A stretch of DNA of 30,466 nucleotides from an uncultured Bacilli bacterium (GCA_934120635.1 CAKOUR010000016.1:1-30466); one strand, 5' to 3'. Shown: positions 1 to 8,417, counted from the first letter of the stretch. Notes: a model not told the origin generated them from the letters alone. Translations and numbers: made by a program.

Positions 1-300
1 AATCCAGTACCACAAATAAATCCAATGGAACAACCAGTACAAAACATTAATCCAGTACCACAAATAAATCCAATGGAACAACCAGTACAAAACATTAATC
101 CAGTACCACAAATAAATCCAATGGAGCAGCCAGTACAAAATATTAATCCAGTACCACAAATAAATCCAATGGAGCAATCAGTACAAAATATTAATCCAGT
201 ACCGCAAATAAATCCAATGGAACAACCAGTACAAAATATTAATCCAGTACCGCAAATAAATCCAATGGAGCAACCAGTACAAAACATTAAACCCATACCA
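1..300 (+). repeat. 48-bp in-frame tandem repeat
   Basis: Units start at 25, 73, 121, 169, 217 and 265, with half a unit at 1-24; the last unit decays after about 30 bases. Copies differ mainly by silent third-position changes (gaa/gag, cac/tat, cca/ccg) plus one Pro-to-Ser change. The period is a multiple of three, so gain or loss of units would change protein length without breaking the frame. Confidence 0.9.
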
Positions 301-426
301 CAGGTAGAAGTATCTTCACAACCAGAGCAATCCAATCAAAACCTAGCCAATCAAGAAAATGAAATCTTTACAACAAATGGATCACAACCATTTGATATTA
401 ATAGTATGTTTGCAAATAATAAATAA
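1..426 (+). CDS. Repeat-containing Pro/Gln/Asn-rich protein (3' end only)
   Basis: The reading frame is open from the first base of the window, so the start lies upstream and only the last 141 residues are visible. Most of it is a 16-residue repeat, MEQPVQNINPVPQINP, seen as five full units, one decayed unit and a leading half unit. One unit carries Ser in place of Pro (MEQSVQ). A non-repetitive tail of about 45 residues follows, rich in Gln, Asn and Ser, ending in NSMFANNK. No membrane segment or catalytic motif is visible in this part, which looks extended and disordered. The next gene starts 19 bases downstream with its own ribosome site (AGAAAGGA), so the two are probably co-transcribed. 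I do not recognise the family; function unknown. Confidence 0.75.
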   Translation, partial: NPVPQINPMEQPVQNINPVPQINPMEQPVQNINPVPQINPMEQPVQNINPVPQINPMEQSVQNINPVPQINPMEQPVQNINPVPQINPMEQPVQNIKPIPQVEVSSQPEQSNQNLANQENEIFTTNGSQPFDINSMFANNK

Positions 427-445
427 ATTTTAGAAAGGAATCATT

Positions 446-1063
446 ATGAACGAGAATGAATTAAATATAGATAGTAAACCTAAAAACACTTATCGCGCTA
501 CAACAAATTTAAATATTGATATGGAAAACCCTCAAATACATATGAATAGTGCTACTGGTATGAATATAAAAGACGTTAATCAAACTAATAATCTTTCTTC
601 AAATTTTAATGATTCTTTTAATGATTCTGATGATTTCTATAAAGATTATTCTAATCAAAAACCAATTAATCAACCCTATCATACAAGTTCCAATAATCCA
701 TACCAGAATCCCCAAAATCCAATCAATTATAGCGATATGTCAAATTCAAATTTTAAAGAAGATAATTTATACGAGAATCCAAATATAACATCTAGCAACT
801 TCTATAATAATCAAAGTTATCAAGAGAGTAGTTTTATTCCAACAAATAATTCAAATACATCTTATACTCCTTCGTCATCTTCATATTCAACAGGAGTAGA
901 ATATGAACCAACTATGGAAGAGAGAAAAGAAAAGAAAACATTTAAAATCCCCGTTGAAGTAAAAATAACAGGATTTATTGTTTTCCTCTTACTAATATTT
1001 GTATTGATTATGCCATATATTTATGATTTCTTTAAAAATTTACAATTATCCCTTAGTAGATAA
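446..1063 (+). CDS. Asn/Ser-rich tail-anchored membrane protein, function unknown
   Basis: A 205-residue protein. Residues 1 to about 155 are low-complexity and very rich in Asn, Ser, Tyr and Gln, with no hydrophobic stretch, so probably disordered. A charged segment (EERKEKKTFK) then leads into one strongly hydrophobic stretch at about residues 175-196, followed by a short tail. With no signal peptide and a single C-terminal membrane segment it looks tail-anchored, with the long Asn-rich part in the cytoplasm; the opposite orientation cannot be excluded. It follows the repeat protein closely, which suggests a shared operon. Its last 18 bases overlap the 3' end of the convergent RNHCP gene. 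No family recognised. Confidence 0.75.
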   Translation: MNENELNIDSKPKNTYRATTNLNIDMENPQIHMNSATGMNIKDVNQTNNLSSNFNDSFNDSDDFYKDYSNQKPINQPYHTSSNNPYQNPQNPINYSDMSNSNFKEDNLYENPNITSSNFYNNQSYQESSFIPTNNSNTSYTPSSSSYSTGVEYEPTMEERKEKKTFKIPVEVKITGFIVFLLLIFVLIMPYIYDFFKNLQLSLSR

Positions 1064-1348
1064 TTTAACAATTTCATCATAATTATCATCACGAGCCATA
1101 ATGTTTTTATGAAGTTGATGACACTTTTTACACTTATAAATAATTTTATAAGTGTTTTTAAATTTCTCTACACCAATTGGCACCAAAAGACCATGACAGG
1201 GATTAAGACGATCCCCTGGATTAATATCAACATGTTTAGAATATAAACAAAAAGGACAATGATCTCTAGCAGAATAGTTTAATTTTTCTACCTTATTAGA
1301 ACAGTTTTCACAAATAAAATTTTCATCAATCATATTAAATTTTTTCAT
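1046..1348 (-). CDS. RNHCP domain zinc-finger protein
   Basis: A protein of about 100 residues with a Cys pair near the N-terminus (CENC), then ARDHCPFCLYSKHVD and PGDR, a later C-H-G-L segment and a second pair (CKKC). This matches the RNHCP domain, named for its Arg-Asn-His-Cys-Pro motif, here with Asp in place of Asn. The Cys pairs suggest a bound zinc ion. The biochemical role of this family is not known to me. I chose the ATG at 1348 because GGTGA lies just upstream; the open frame extends to TTG at 1360. A TATAAT box on the same strand (1365-1370) makes it a probable single-gene unit, divergent from the LytM-like gene. Confidence 0.75.
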   Translation of the reverse strand: MKKFNMIDENFICENCSNKVEKLNYSARDHCPFCLYSKHVDINPGDRLNPCHGLLVPIGVEKFKNTYKIIYKCKKCHQLHKNIMARDDNYDEIVKLSTKG

Positions 1349-1364
1349 CTTTTTCACCAAAAAA

Positions 1365-1370
1365 ATTATA
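1365..1370 (-). promoter_or_regulatory. Extended -10 box for the RNHCP gene
   Basis: On the minus strand this reads TGTTATAAT, an extended -10 element (TGnTATAAT), 17 to 22 bases before the chosen ATG. It faces away from the -10 box at 1403-1408. Confidence 0.55.
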
Positions 1371-1402
1371 ACATGATTAGTATATTTTGTAAAATTTAAC
1401 GA

Positions 1403-1408
1403 TATAAT
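1403..1408 (+). promoter_or_regulatory. -10 box for the LytM-like gene
   Basis: TATAAT followed within about ten bases by AGTGGTGAG (ribosome site) and ATG at 1426. The same layout, GATATAATAAA and then a GTGG-type ribosome site, recurs before prfB and ftsE. Confidence 0.55.
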
Positions 1409-1425
1409 AAAGTGGTGAGAATCTC

Positions 1426-1980
1426 ATGAAAAAAATTTATAAATTTTTAATTAAACTATTTCTTTGCTTTATTATTTTTTTAACTTTAGCTATCTTATCT
1501 AAATCCAGTCAACAATATAAAGAAAAAATAAAAAAATATCTTTATCAAGATCATATGGATTTTTCCCTAATGAAAGATTTTTATAATCATTACTTAGGAG
1601 GAATATTTCCCCTTACCAATATTACAAACTATCGAACAAATTATGTATTTAATGAAAAAATTACTTATCAAAAAATTAAACCTTATCAAGATGGAGCAAT
1701 GTTAAAAGTAACAAAAAACTATTTAGTTCCTAACTTACAAGAAGGAATTGTAGTATATTCTGGTAAAAAAGAAAAATATGGCTATACAATTATTATAGAA
1801 GGAAATGACCAAATTGATTATTGGTATGGAAATATTTGTAATACAATAGTAAAAATGTATGACCAAGTTCCAAAAGGTTCATATTTAGGAGAATCATGTG
1901 ATGAAAAAATCTATTTTGTTGTAACAAAGAAAAATGAAGTATTAAATTATCAAGATTATTTAGGAGAGGCTACCCAATAA
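1426..1980 (+). CDS. Membrane-anchored LytM/M23-like protein (SpoIVFA-like)
   Basis: A 184-residue protein with an N-terminal membrane segment (about residues 6-25) and a C-terminal domain of about 90 residues that follows the LytM/M23 peptidase fold: GIVVYSGKKEKYGYTIIIEG, then YWYGN, PKGSYLGESC and IYFVVTKKNEVLNYQDYL. The His and Asp residues that bind zinc in active M23 enzymes are not seen; where the usual His would lie the sequence has Glu-Gly-Asn. It is therefore probably a non-catalytic, protein-binding LytM domain. In Bacillus, SpoIVFA has this build and controls the SpoIVFB protease during sporulation. No SpoIVFB lies next to it here, so the assignment is by architecture only. recG follows 43 bases downstream. 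Confidence 0.5.
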   Translation: MKKIYKFLIKLFLCFIIFLTLAILSKSSQQYKEKIKKYLYQDHMDFSLMKDFYNHYLGGIFPLTNITNYRTNYVFNEKITYQKIKPYQDGAMLKVTKNYLVPNLQEGIVVYSGKKEKYGYTIIIEGNDQIDYWYGNICNTIVKMYDQVPKGSYLGESCDEKIYFVVTKKNEVLNYQDYLGEATQ

Positions 1981-2023
1981 ATTCAATTTAGTGTATACTA
2001 AAATAAGAAAAGGTGGAAGTTTA

Positions 2024-4006
2024 ATGGAGTTAGCAGATGTAAAAGGATTAGGACCAAAAAAAATTCTTTTATTTAATAAATTAGGAATTAATACAATAGA
2101 AGACTTAATTACTTATTATCCATATAAATATAATATCATTAAAAGAAGTGATATGAAAAATGTCAAAGACAAAGATAAAATAATAATTGATGGAGTAGTA
2201 GAAAATTCTCCAACCGTAACGATTTCTTCTAATCGAATGAAACGATTATTATTTAGAATTTCAACATCAACTAATATTTATCAAGTATGTGTATTTAATC
2301 AAGAATATCTTTGTCACGAATTATATCCAGGAATAAAAGTAATTGTAATAGGAAAGTTTGACTTAAAAAGAAACACTATTACAGCAGAAGAAATAAGAAT
2401 AGGATTACTTTCTACAAAAACAATAGTAGAACCAGTCTATCTCCAAACAGAAGGATTAAATAAAAAAACGATCTCTACTACAATTCAAGAAGTTCTAAAA
2501 CAAAATATCTCTCTTCAAGATTATATTCCAAAAGGAATTCAAGAAAAATATCAATTTTTACCCAAAAATATAGCAATAAAAGAAATACACAATCCAACAA
2601 GTACATTAAACTATAGAAAAGCAAAGCAAAGATTAAAATATGAAGAAATTTTTCTATATTTATTAAAAATTCAATATCTAAAAAAAAGAAGAGAAATAGA
2701 AGAAAAATCAATTATAAGAAATATCTCTTACCAAGAAGTAGAAAACTTTATCAGTACTTTACCTTTTGAATTAACCATAGATCAATTAGAAACCATAAAA
2801 TCTATCTTTAAAGATTTAACTACAAAAAAAAGAATGAATCGCTTCGTTCAAGGAGACGTAGGAAGTGGAAAAACGATTGTAGCTTTTATTGCAACATACA
2901 TGAATTTTTTATCTAACCATCAAACAGCCCTAATGGTACCAACAGAAATTTTAGCCATTCAACATTATCAAAGTGCCAAAGAAATTTTTAAAGAAATAAA
3001 GATAAATATAGGATTATTAACCTCAAGTGTTTCAAAAAAAGAAAGAGAAAATACTTATCAAAAACTAGCAACTGGGAAATTAGATTTTATCATAGGAACC
3101 CAGTCCTTAATTCAAGATAATCTTCAGTTTTCAAATTTAGGTTTAATTATTGCAGATGAACAGCATCGTTTTGGTGTAAAGCAAAGAGAAATGTTAAGAA
3201 ACAAAGGAATTAGCCCCGATGTATTATCAATGAGTGCAACCCCAATTCCAAGAACCTATGCTCTAACTTTATATGGGGATATGGATATTTCAAACATTAA
3301 AACGAAACCTAAAGGAAGAAAAGAAATTATAACAATATTTCGTAAAGAAAAACAAATAAAAGAAGTTTTATATAAGATGAAAGAAGAATTATTAAAAAAA
3401 CATCAAATCTATGTTATAGCACCATCAATAGAGGAAGAAGAAGGATTAAATAATGTTAAAAATATCTATCAAAAAATGAAATCAGCATTTGGAAAAATAG
3501 CCACTATAGGAATGGTACATGGAAAAATAAAATCAGAAGAAAAAGAAAAAATAATGAAAGATTTTGAACAAGGTAGTATTTCTATTTTGATTTCAACTAC
3601 TGTAATTGAAGTAGGAGTTAATGTACCAAATGCCTCTATGATGGTAATTTTCCAAGCTAATCTCTTTGGGTTATCTACCATCCATCAACTAAGAGGTAGA
3701 GTAGGAAGAGGAGATATTCAAAGCTATTGTATCTTAATTTCTAACGAGCCAAGTGAAAGACTATCCTTTCTAGAGAAAACAAATGATGGATTTTTAGTCA
3801 GCGAATATGATTTTAAAACAAGAGGACAAGGAGATTTGTTTGGAATAAGGCAAAGTGGTGATATGCAATTTAAATTAGTAAATATAAAACAGGATTATCA
3901 AATGATTGTAAGAGTTCAGCAGGATTTATTAGATTTTTTAAGACAAAAAGAAGATGAATATTTAGAATTAAAGAAATATTTAGAAGAAATAGATTTATTA
4001 GATTAA
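2024..4006 (+). CDS. recG: ATP-dependent DNA helicase RecG
   Basis: RecG remodels stalled replication forks and branch-migrates Holliday junctions. Residues 1 to about 240 form the wedge/OB region that grips branched DNA. The helicase core shows Walker A GDVGSGKT (residues 277-284), DEQH (378-381), SATPIPRT, and RGRVGRG in the second RecA-like lobe. The tail ends with the typical TRG region (DFKTRGQGDLFG). About 660 residues, normal for the family. I prefer ATG 2024 to the upstream 1991 because AAGGTGG stands at 2010-2016 and family members begin near the sequence LADVKGLGPKK. It lies just downstream of the LytM-like gene and is probably co-transcribed with it. Confidence 0.95.
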   Translation: MELADVKGLGPKKILLFNKLGINTIEDLITYYPYKYNIIKRSDMKNVKDKDKIIIDGVVENSPTVTISSNRMKRLLFRISTSTNIYQVCVFNQEYLCHELYPGIKVIVIGKFDLKRNTITAEEIRIGLLSTKTIVEPVYLQTEGLNKKTISTTIQEVLKQNISLQDYIPKGIQEKYQFLPKNIAIKEIHNPTSTLNYRKAKQRLKYEEIFLYLLKIQYLKKRREIEEKSIIRNISYQEVENFISTLPFELTIDQLETIKSIFKDLTTKKRMNRFVQGDVGSGKTIVAFIATYMNFLSNHQTALMVPTEILAIQHYQSAKEIFKEIKINIGLLTSSVSKKERENTYQKLATGKLDFIIGTQSLIQDNLQFSNLGLIIADEQHRFGVKQREMLRNKGISPDVLSMSATPIPRTYALTLYGDMDISNIKTKPKGRKEIITIFRKEKQIKEVLYKMKEELLKKHQIYVIAPSIEEEEGLNNVKNIYQKMKSAFGKIATIGMVHGKIKSEEKEKIMKDFEQGSISILISTTVIEVGVNVPNASMMVIFQANLFGLSTIHQLRGRVGRGDIQSYCILISNEPSERLSFLEKTNDGFLVSEYDFKTRGQGDLFGIRQSGDMQFKLVNIKQDYQMIVRVQQDLLDFLRQKEDEYLELKKYLEEIDLLD

Positions 4007-4122
4007 AATACTTATTTATATTTTTTCTATAAATCAATAAATTATACCAAACTTTAAAGAGATATATTTAAAAAATCAAGTAAACAATGGGCTAAAAATA
4101 TAGTAATTAAAGCATTTCGTGT

Positions 4123-4128
4123 TATAAT
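4123..4128 (+). promoter_or_regulatory. -10 box for the transporter gene
   Basis: TATAAT followed by TTTGGAGG (ribosome site) and ATG at 4147. The rest of the 4007-4122 gap is A+T-rich and shows no gene or clear hairpin. Confidence 0.55.
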
Positions 4129-4146
4129 GAATTTGGAGGTTAAAAA

Positions 4147-5607
4147 ATGAAAAAGAAATATGGATTATTTAAAGTGTTGTCTATATTGTTACTACTTGTA
4201 GTAATTGCAAGCTATTGCATTAAAGGCAGACAAGGAACTATTAGCTATTTAGCTTTAGGAGATGTCTTTCTTAATTATGTGCAGTCATTTTATTATTTCT
4301 TTGATACAATAATCTTTGTTTTAGTAGTAGGAGGATTTTATGGCTTTTTAAATAAAGTACCTGCCTACAAAAAAATGGTAGAAACTATTTCTAATAAGAT
4401 TAGTAGCAAAGGAAAAGAAAAAGTATTTATAATTATAATGACTATTGTATTTGCTTTACTTGCATCATTAACAGGATTAAATACAATTTTGTTATTATTT
4501 GTTCCATTTGTAATTTCAATCATTTTATTACTTGGATATGATAAGTTAGTAGCATTATCTACAACAATTGGTGGTGTTTTGGTAGGATATATTGGAGGTA
4601 TACTTTTAACTTTTAAAGATGCTAGTAATCAATATGCATCAAGTTATACAACTTTTGATAAATTAGTTGGGTTAAAAGATAACTGGAGTAATTTATTTCC
4701 AAAAATTTTATTATTAGTAATAGCTGTTGCATTGTTAATTTATACCATTCTTAATCATATTAAGAAAAACAATAGTGAAAAGTATAATTTAACAAAGCAT
4801 GATAGTTTATTTATTGAAACAAAAGAAAAAGACAAGAAAGAAAAGAAAGAAAGTTCAACAAAGAAAGTACTTATATGGCCTTTAGGTATTGTACTTGGAT
4901 TATTATTAGTAATATTAGTATTAGGATATTTACCATGGTCTGATTTATTTGGAATTAAATGTTTTGATAATTTCCATACTTGGTTAACAGGATTAAAGAT
5001 TGGAAAATATGTAGTATTTACAAGTCTTATTTCAAGTAGCATTACAGCATTTGGTACATGGGGAAATTTAGGAAACTTCATGATGGCAATATTATTTATA
5101 GTATTATTTATTTTTGTATTAATGCTTATTTATAAAATTAAATTTGAAGATGCTATGGATGGTTTCCTATATGGAATGAAAAAAATGCTTCCTGGAGCAT
5201 TAACAATAGGGCTTGCTTATTGTGTATTAGTTTGTAGTTATAACAATGGATTTGTAGAAACAATTATTACAAATGCAAGCAAGAGTTTTGGCGATAACGC
5301 TATTATTAATTCTTTAATTACCATTTTAGGAAGTGTGCTAAACGTTGATACTTACTACATAACAGCAGGTGTATTTACATCAATGGTATCAGCATTACCA
5401 GATAAAGCAAATTTATCCGTATATGCAATTATGTTCCAAAGTTTATATGGATTAGTTCAATTAGTTGGACCAACAAGTATCCTTCTAATCGCAGGATTAT
5501 CTTACTTAGAAGTACCATATAAAACTTGGTTAAAATATATTTGGAGATTTATTGTTGAATTATTAATTTTAATATTAATCGTTTTAATGGTAGTATCTTT
5601 ATTATAG
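4147..5607 (+). CDS. YfcC/DcuC-like integral membrane transporter
   Basis: A 486-residue polytopic membrane protein with roughly a dozen hydrophobic segments. A charged cytoplasmic loop rich in Lys and Glu sits near residues 205-240. The segment GLNTILLLFVPFVISIILLL followed by GYDKLVALSTTIGGVLVGYIGG resembles the YfcC/DcuC group (ion transporter superfamily), whose members move amino acids, dicarboxylates or similar solutes. The second half has a matching re-entrant-like region, consistent with the internal duplication of that superfamily. The substrate cannot be read from the sequence. It has its own promoter and terminator and stands as a single-gene unit. The family call is moderate; another carrier of the same superfamily is possible. 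Confidence 0.6.
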   Translation: MKKKYGLFKVLSILLLLVVIASYCIKGRQGTISYLALGDVFLNYVQSFYYFFDTIIFVLVVGGFYGFLNKVPAYKKMVETISNKISSKGKEKVFIIIMTIVFALLASLTGLNTILLLFVPFVISIILLLGYDKLVALSTTIGGVLVGYIGGILLTFKDASNQYASSYTTFDKLVGLKDNWSNLFPKILLLVIAVALLIYTILNHIKKNNSEKYNLTKHDSLFIETKEKDKKEKKESSTKKVLIWPLGIVLGLLLVILVLGYLPWSDLFGIKCFDNFHTWLTGLKIGKYVVFTSLISSSITAFGTWGNLGNFMMAILFIVLFIFVLMLIYKIKFEDAMDGFLYGMKKMLPGALTIGLAYCVLVCSYNNGFVETIITNASKSFGDNAIINSLITILGSVLNVDTYYITAGVFTSMVSALPDKANLSVYAIMFQSLYGLVQLVGPTSILLIAGLSYLEVPYKTWLKYIWRFIVELLILILIVLMVVSLL

Positions 5608-5612
5608 AACCA

Positions 5613-5638
5613 AAAGAAGTGAAAAAGCTTCTTTTTTT
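5613..5638 (+). terminator. Rho-independent terminator of the transporter gene
   Basis: Stem AAAGAAG / CTTCTTT (5613-5619 with 5628-5634) and an 8-base loop, running into seven T residues, five bases after the stop codon. Confidence 0.75.
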
Positions 5639-5644
5639 ATGTCT

Positions 5645-5690
5645 TAAATTATAATGTATGTAATCGTATAATAGAAAAAATTATAATTTA
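5645..5690. repeat. 11-bp inverted repeat
   Basis: TAAATTATAAT (5645-5655) is matched by its exact complement ATTATAATTTA (5680-5690) across a 24-base spacer, in the gap between two facing terminators. It may be a chance product of A+T-rich sequence. Confidence 0.4.
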
Positions 5691-5695
5691 GGTAC

Positions 5696-5721
5696 AAAAA
5701 AACCCTTATAAAATAAGGGTT
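5696..5721 (-). terminator. Rho-independent terminator of tRNA-Arg(ACG)
   Basis: On the minus strand a 9-bp perfect stem (5713-5721 with 5701-5709) and a 3-base loop lead into a T run, about ten bases after the tRNA end. Confidence 0.8.
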
Positions 5722-5731
5722 AATAATCTAA

Positions 5732-5808
5732 TGGTGCGCCCATAGGGATTCGAACCCCAAACCTTCTGGTCCGTAGCCAGACGCTCTATCCAATTGGGCT
5801 ATGGGCGC
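5732..5808 (-). tRNA. tRNA-Arg(ACG)
   Basis: A full cloverleaf on the minus strand: acceptor GCGCCCA pairs with TGGGCGC, D arm GCCC..., anticodon stem TCTGG/CCAGA with loop CTACGGA, T arm with TTCGAAT, discriminator A, and an encoded CCA. Anticodon ACG should be edited at A34 to inosine and read CGU, CGC and CGA. This matters for the retroelement VR, which uses CGC for Arg while most of the window uses AGA. Confidence 0.95.
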
Positions 5809-5861
5809 TTGATGTATACATTATATAATAAAAATCAGAAAAAAACAATAGTTTTTCAAAA

Positions 5862-5896
5862 AAAGATGAGATTAATCCTCAATAAATCCCATCTTT
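5862..5896 (-). terminator. Terminator overlapping the end of the thioredoxin-like gene
   Basis: On the minus strand AAAGATG.GAT and ATC.CATCTTT (5896-5886 with 5872-5862) pair with one mismatch and run into T residues. The left arm lies inside the last codons of the gene at 5872-6312. Confidence 0.6.
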
Positions 5897-6312
5897 TTAA
5901 ACGTAGAAATAACTTTCTCCTCAGGTAAATCTCCTTCAATACGATTTAATACACTTACCTCACTACCTTTTTTAAAGAATAAAGTAATAGGAGTAGAACC
6001 ATCTAAATCAAATTTATCAAGGAATTCTTTTTGTGTATTCTCATCTTCATCATCAAAGTCAATATAATAAACATCAATTCCATATTCTTTTACAATAGTT
6101 TCAATTTTAGGTTTATAACTAGCACAATGAGAACAAGTGCTTTTACTAACTACTAAAATAAAACTATCTTTATCTTCAACTTTCTTTACTACTTTTTTAT
6201 AGTCAAGTTGAATAAAACTTCCAGGTTTTGGTGTATTAGCATAATTAACTAACAATATTGCAATAATCAATACAAATATAGCAAGAGCTATATAAACTAA
6301 CTTATTCTTCAT
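5872..6312 (-). CDS. Membrane-anchored thioredoxin-fold protein
   Basis: A 146-residue protein with an N-terminal membrane anchor (about residues 5-23) and an outward-facing thioredoxin fold. The redox motif is C60-S-H-C63 and the cis-Pro loop reads GSTPITLFF. Cys-x-x-Cys plus the cis-Pro loop indicate a thiol-disulfide oxidoreductase or reductase acting at the outer face of the membrane. The central dipeptide Ser-His differs from cytoplasmic thioredoxin (Gly-Pro) and is more like that of oxidising or transfer proteins, but the direction of electron flow cannot be decided from it. No DsbB- or CcdA-like partner is adjacent. The many secreted Cys residues in the DGR target (15535-17784) are possible clients; that is inference. 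Confidence 0.8.
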   Translation of the reverse strand: MKNKLVYIALAIFVLIIAILLVNYANTPKPGSFIQLDYKKVVKKVEDKDSFILVVSKSTCSHCASYKPKIETIVKEYGIDVYYIDFDDEDENTQKEFLDKFDLDGSTPITLFFKKGSEVSVLNRIEGDLPEEKVISTFKKMGFIED

Positions 6313-6403
6313 ACTTCACCTCGAATAATATCATATCATTTTTTATTTTTAATTACAATAAATTATTTAAAAAATAGTACTTTTAATTTTTATTATTTTA
6401 CGA

Positions 6404-6409
6404 TATAAT
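6404..6409 (+). promoter_or_regulatory. -10 box for prfB
   Basis: GATATAATAAAA followed by AGGAAGTGG (ribosome site) and ATG at 6433. The prfB to ftsX run may start here, with a second start before ftsE. Confidence 0.5.
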
Positions 6410-6432
6410 AAAAAATATAGGAAGTGGTAAAA

Positions 6433-7522
6433 ATGGAAATAAAAGAATTAACTGAATTATACAAAAAAATAAAATTAGAACTAAACTCAATTAGGAGGTC
6501 ACTTTGACTACGAGAAAAAGGAAGAAGAATTAAAAAAATTAATACAAGAACAAGTCAAAGATGATTTTTGGCTAGATAAAAATGAAGCCAATAAAAAAAT
6601 TACCCAAACAAATGAATTAAAAACAATAGTTGAACCAATACAAAATTTATCAAAAAGAATAGAAAGTAACTTAACTACATTAGAAGAATTAACAGAAGAA
6701 GACAGTGAATTAAGTATTTTAATCGAAGAAGAATTAACAGAAGATCAAAAAATACTTGAAAATTTAAAGTTACAAACTTACTTATCAGGAGAATATGATA
6801 AAAATAATTGCATTATGGAAATTCATTCAGGTGCAGGAGGAACAGAAGCATGTGATTGGGCCAATATGCTCCTTAGAATGTATCAAAGATATTTTGAAAA
6901 GAAACATTATAAAGTAGAGCAATTAGACTATCAATCCGGAGAAGAAGTAGGGATCAAAAGTGTATGTTTAAAAGTCATAGGACAAAATGCTTATGGATAT
7001 TTAAAACATGAAAAAGGCATTCACCGACTAGTTAGAATTAGTCCATTTGACTCAAACAAAAGAAGACATACATCATTTGCAGCTGTAGAAGTAGTTCCAG
7101 AAATTGATAAAAATGTAGAAGTAGATATTCAAGATAAAGATTTAAAAATTGATATTTATCGCAGTAGTGGTCCAGGAGGACAAGGGGTAAACACAACAGA
7201 TAGTGCAGTTCGTGTAACACATTTACCAACAGGAATCGTCGTAACTTGTCAAAATGAAAGAAGCCAAATTCAAAATAAGGAGCATTGCTTAGAAATTCTT
7301 CGAAGTAAATTATATCAATTAGAATTAGAAAAAAAGAATGCTGAGATTAGTGATATGAAAAAAGGCCAAAAAGCAATAGCTTTTGGTTCAGGAAAAAGAA
7401 GTTATGTAATGTGTCCATATACCTTAGTAAAAGATAATGAAAGTGGCTATGAAACAAGTAATGTAGAAAAAGTTTTGGATGGGGAGTTAGAAGAATTAAT
7501 AAAATCTGGTTTAAAGGTGTGA
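6433..7522 (+). CDS. prfB: Peptide chain release factor 2, programmed +1 frameshift
   Basis: RF2 ends translation at UGA and UAA. The gene is read in two frames: 24 codons from ATG 6433 run to CTT followed by TGA (6505-6507), and the rest continues in the +1 frame from GAC at 6506. The joined product has 362 residues, as expected for RF2. It holds the stop-recognition tripeptide SPF (residues 203-205) and the catalytic GGQ (248-250, in SGPGGQGVN). Annotation that ignores the frameshift would start at the internal ATG 6815 and miss the N-terminal domain. YitT-family genes and ftsEX follow, as prfB, yvjA and ftsEX do in Bacillus. Active RF2 also shows that UGA is a stop codon here. Confidence 0.97.
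6493..6508 (+). promoter_or_regulatory. prfB programmed frameshift site
   Basis: AGGAGGTCACTTTGAC: an internal Shine-Dalgarno-like AGGAGG three bases before the slippery CTT-TGA-C. This is the canonical RF2 autoregulatory element, in which slow UGA decoding at low RF2 lets the ribosome slip +1. Confidence 0.97.
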
Positions 7523-7526
7523 TAAG

Positions 7527-8417
7527 ATGTTTTTTAAAAAATTAAGAAGAAAAAGGATTGAAAAAATATTAGAAAATGTAGAAAAAAAGAATTTAGTAAA
7601 ACGTTATTTTTTATTAGCATTAGGTTGTTTCATTGTAGCACTTGCATTCAATGTTTTTTTTAAACAATATGGAATAGTTTGTTTTGGTGTATCAGGCTTA
7701 TCAATCGTAGCAGAACATTTTGGAATACCAAGTGTTTTATTTATTTTAATATTTAATATTCTTTTATTAATATTAAGTTATTTTACTTTGGGTTGGAAAA
7801 AGACTCGTAATGCAATAGTAGGCTCTTTAATGTTTCCAGTATTTGTTGCTTTAACAGAACCGTTAGTTCCTTATATTCAATTTGCTGATGTCGAACTATT
7901 AGTAATAGCAATTTTTGGAGGAGTTTTATCAGGATTAGGTTATGGACTAATCTTTAAAACTAATTTTAATACTGGAGGAACAGATATTCTTTGTGAGATT
8001 GTTGCTAAATATACAAAAGTAAGTTTAGGAAAAGCAATGTGGGTTTCTGATGGAATAGTCGTATTATCAGGATTATTAGTTTCTTCATGGGAAGTTGTAT
8101 TATATGGATTTTTAGTTCTATACATCATTAGCTTTATGACAGATAGAGTAGTTTTAGGAATTTCACAAAGTAAAGCATTCTATATTGTTACTAAAAATGA
8201 AGAAGAAGTCAGAAGTTTTTTACTATCTATAACAGATGGAGGAGTTACTCTAGTAAATGCTAGAGGAGGATACACGAATGCTAAAGAAACATTATTATTA
8301 GGAGTAGTACCAACAAGACAATATTTTATTGTTAAAGAAGGATTAAAAGAATTAGATCCAAATATTTTCTTTTTAGCATGTGATGCCTATGAAGTAAGTT
8401 CAAGGAGTAAGGAATAA
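7527..8417 (+). CDS. YitT family membrane protein (first copy)
   Basis: A 296-residue protein with about five or six membrane segments (residues about 27-215) and a cytoplasmic C-terminal domain of about 80 residues (DUF2179 type), which ends near VVPTRQYFIVKEGLKELDPN and FFLACDAYEV. Conserved features include NTGGTDILCEIVAKY and the segment FGVSGLS. Members of this family (Bacillus YitT, YvjA) have no firmly established function. In Bacillus yvjA stands between prfB and ftsEX, the same place as here. It starts 4 bases after the prfB stop and its stop overlaps the next start (TAATG), so translation of the pair is probably coupled. Confidence 0.85.
   Translation: MFFKKLRRKRIEKILENVEKKNLVKRYFLLALGCFIVALAFNVFFKQYGIVCFGVSGLSIVAEHFGIPSVLFILIFNILLLILSYFTLGWKKTRNAIVGSLMFPVFVALTEPLVPYIQFADVELLVIAIFGGVLSGLGYGLIFKTNFNTGGTDILCEIVAKYTKVSLGKAMWVSDGIVVLSGLLVSSWEVVLYGFLVLYIISFMTDRVVLGISQSKAFYIVTKNEEEVRSFLLSITDGGVTLVNARGGYTNAKETLLLGVVPTRQYFIVKEGLKELDPNIFFLACDAYEVSSRSKE

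Noticed and set aside
1..300. Regular repeats resembling a CRISPR array
   Set aside because: The units are contiguous, in one reading frame, with no unique spacers; it is a coding tandem repeat.
2478..2711. Minus-strand open frame inside recG
   Set aside because: Antisense shadow of recG with Leu/Phe-rich low complexity and no ribosome site; similar shadows elsewhere were also left out.
5732..5808. tRNA as an attachment site for a mobile element
   Set aside because: No integrase nearby and no second copy of the tRNA 3' end in the window.
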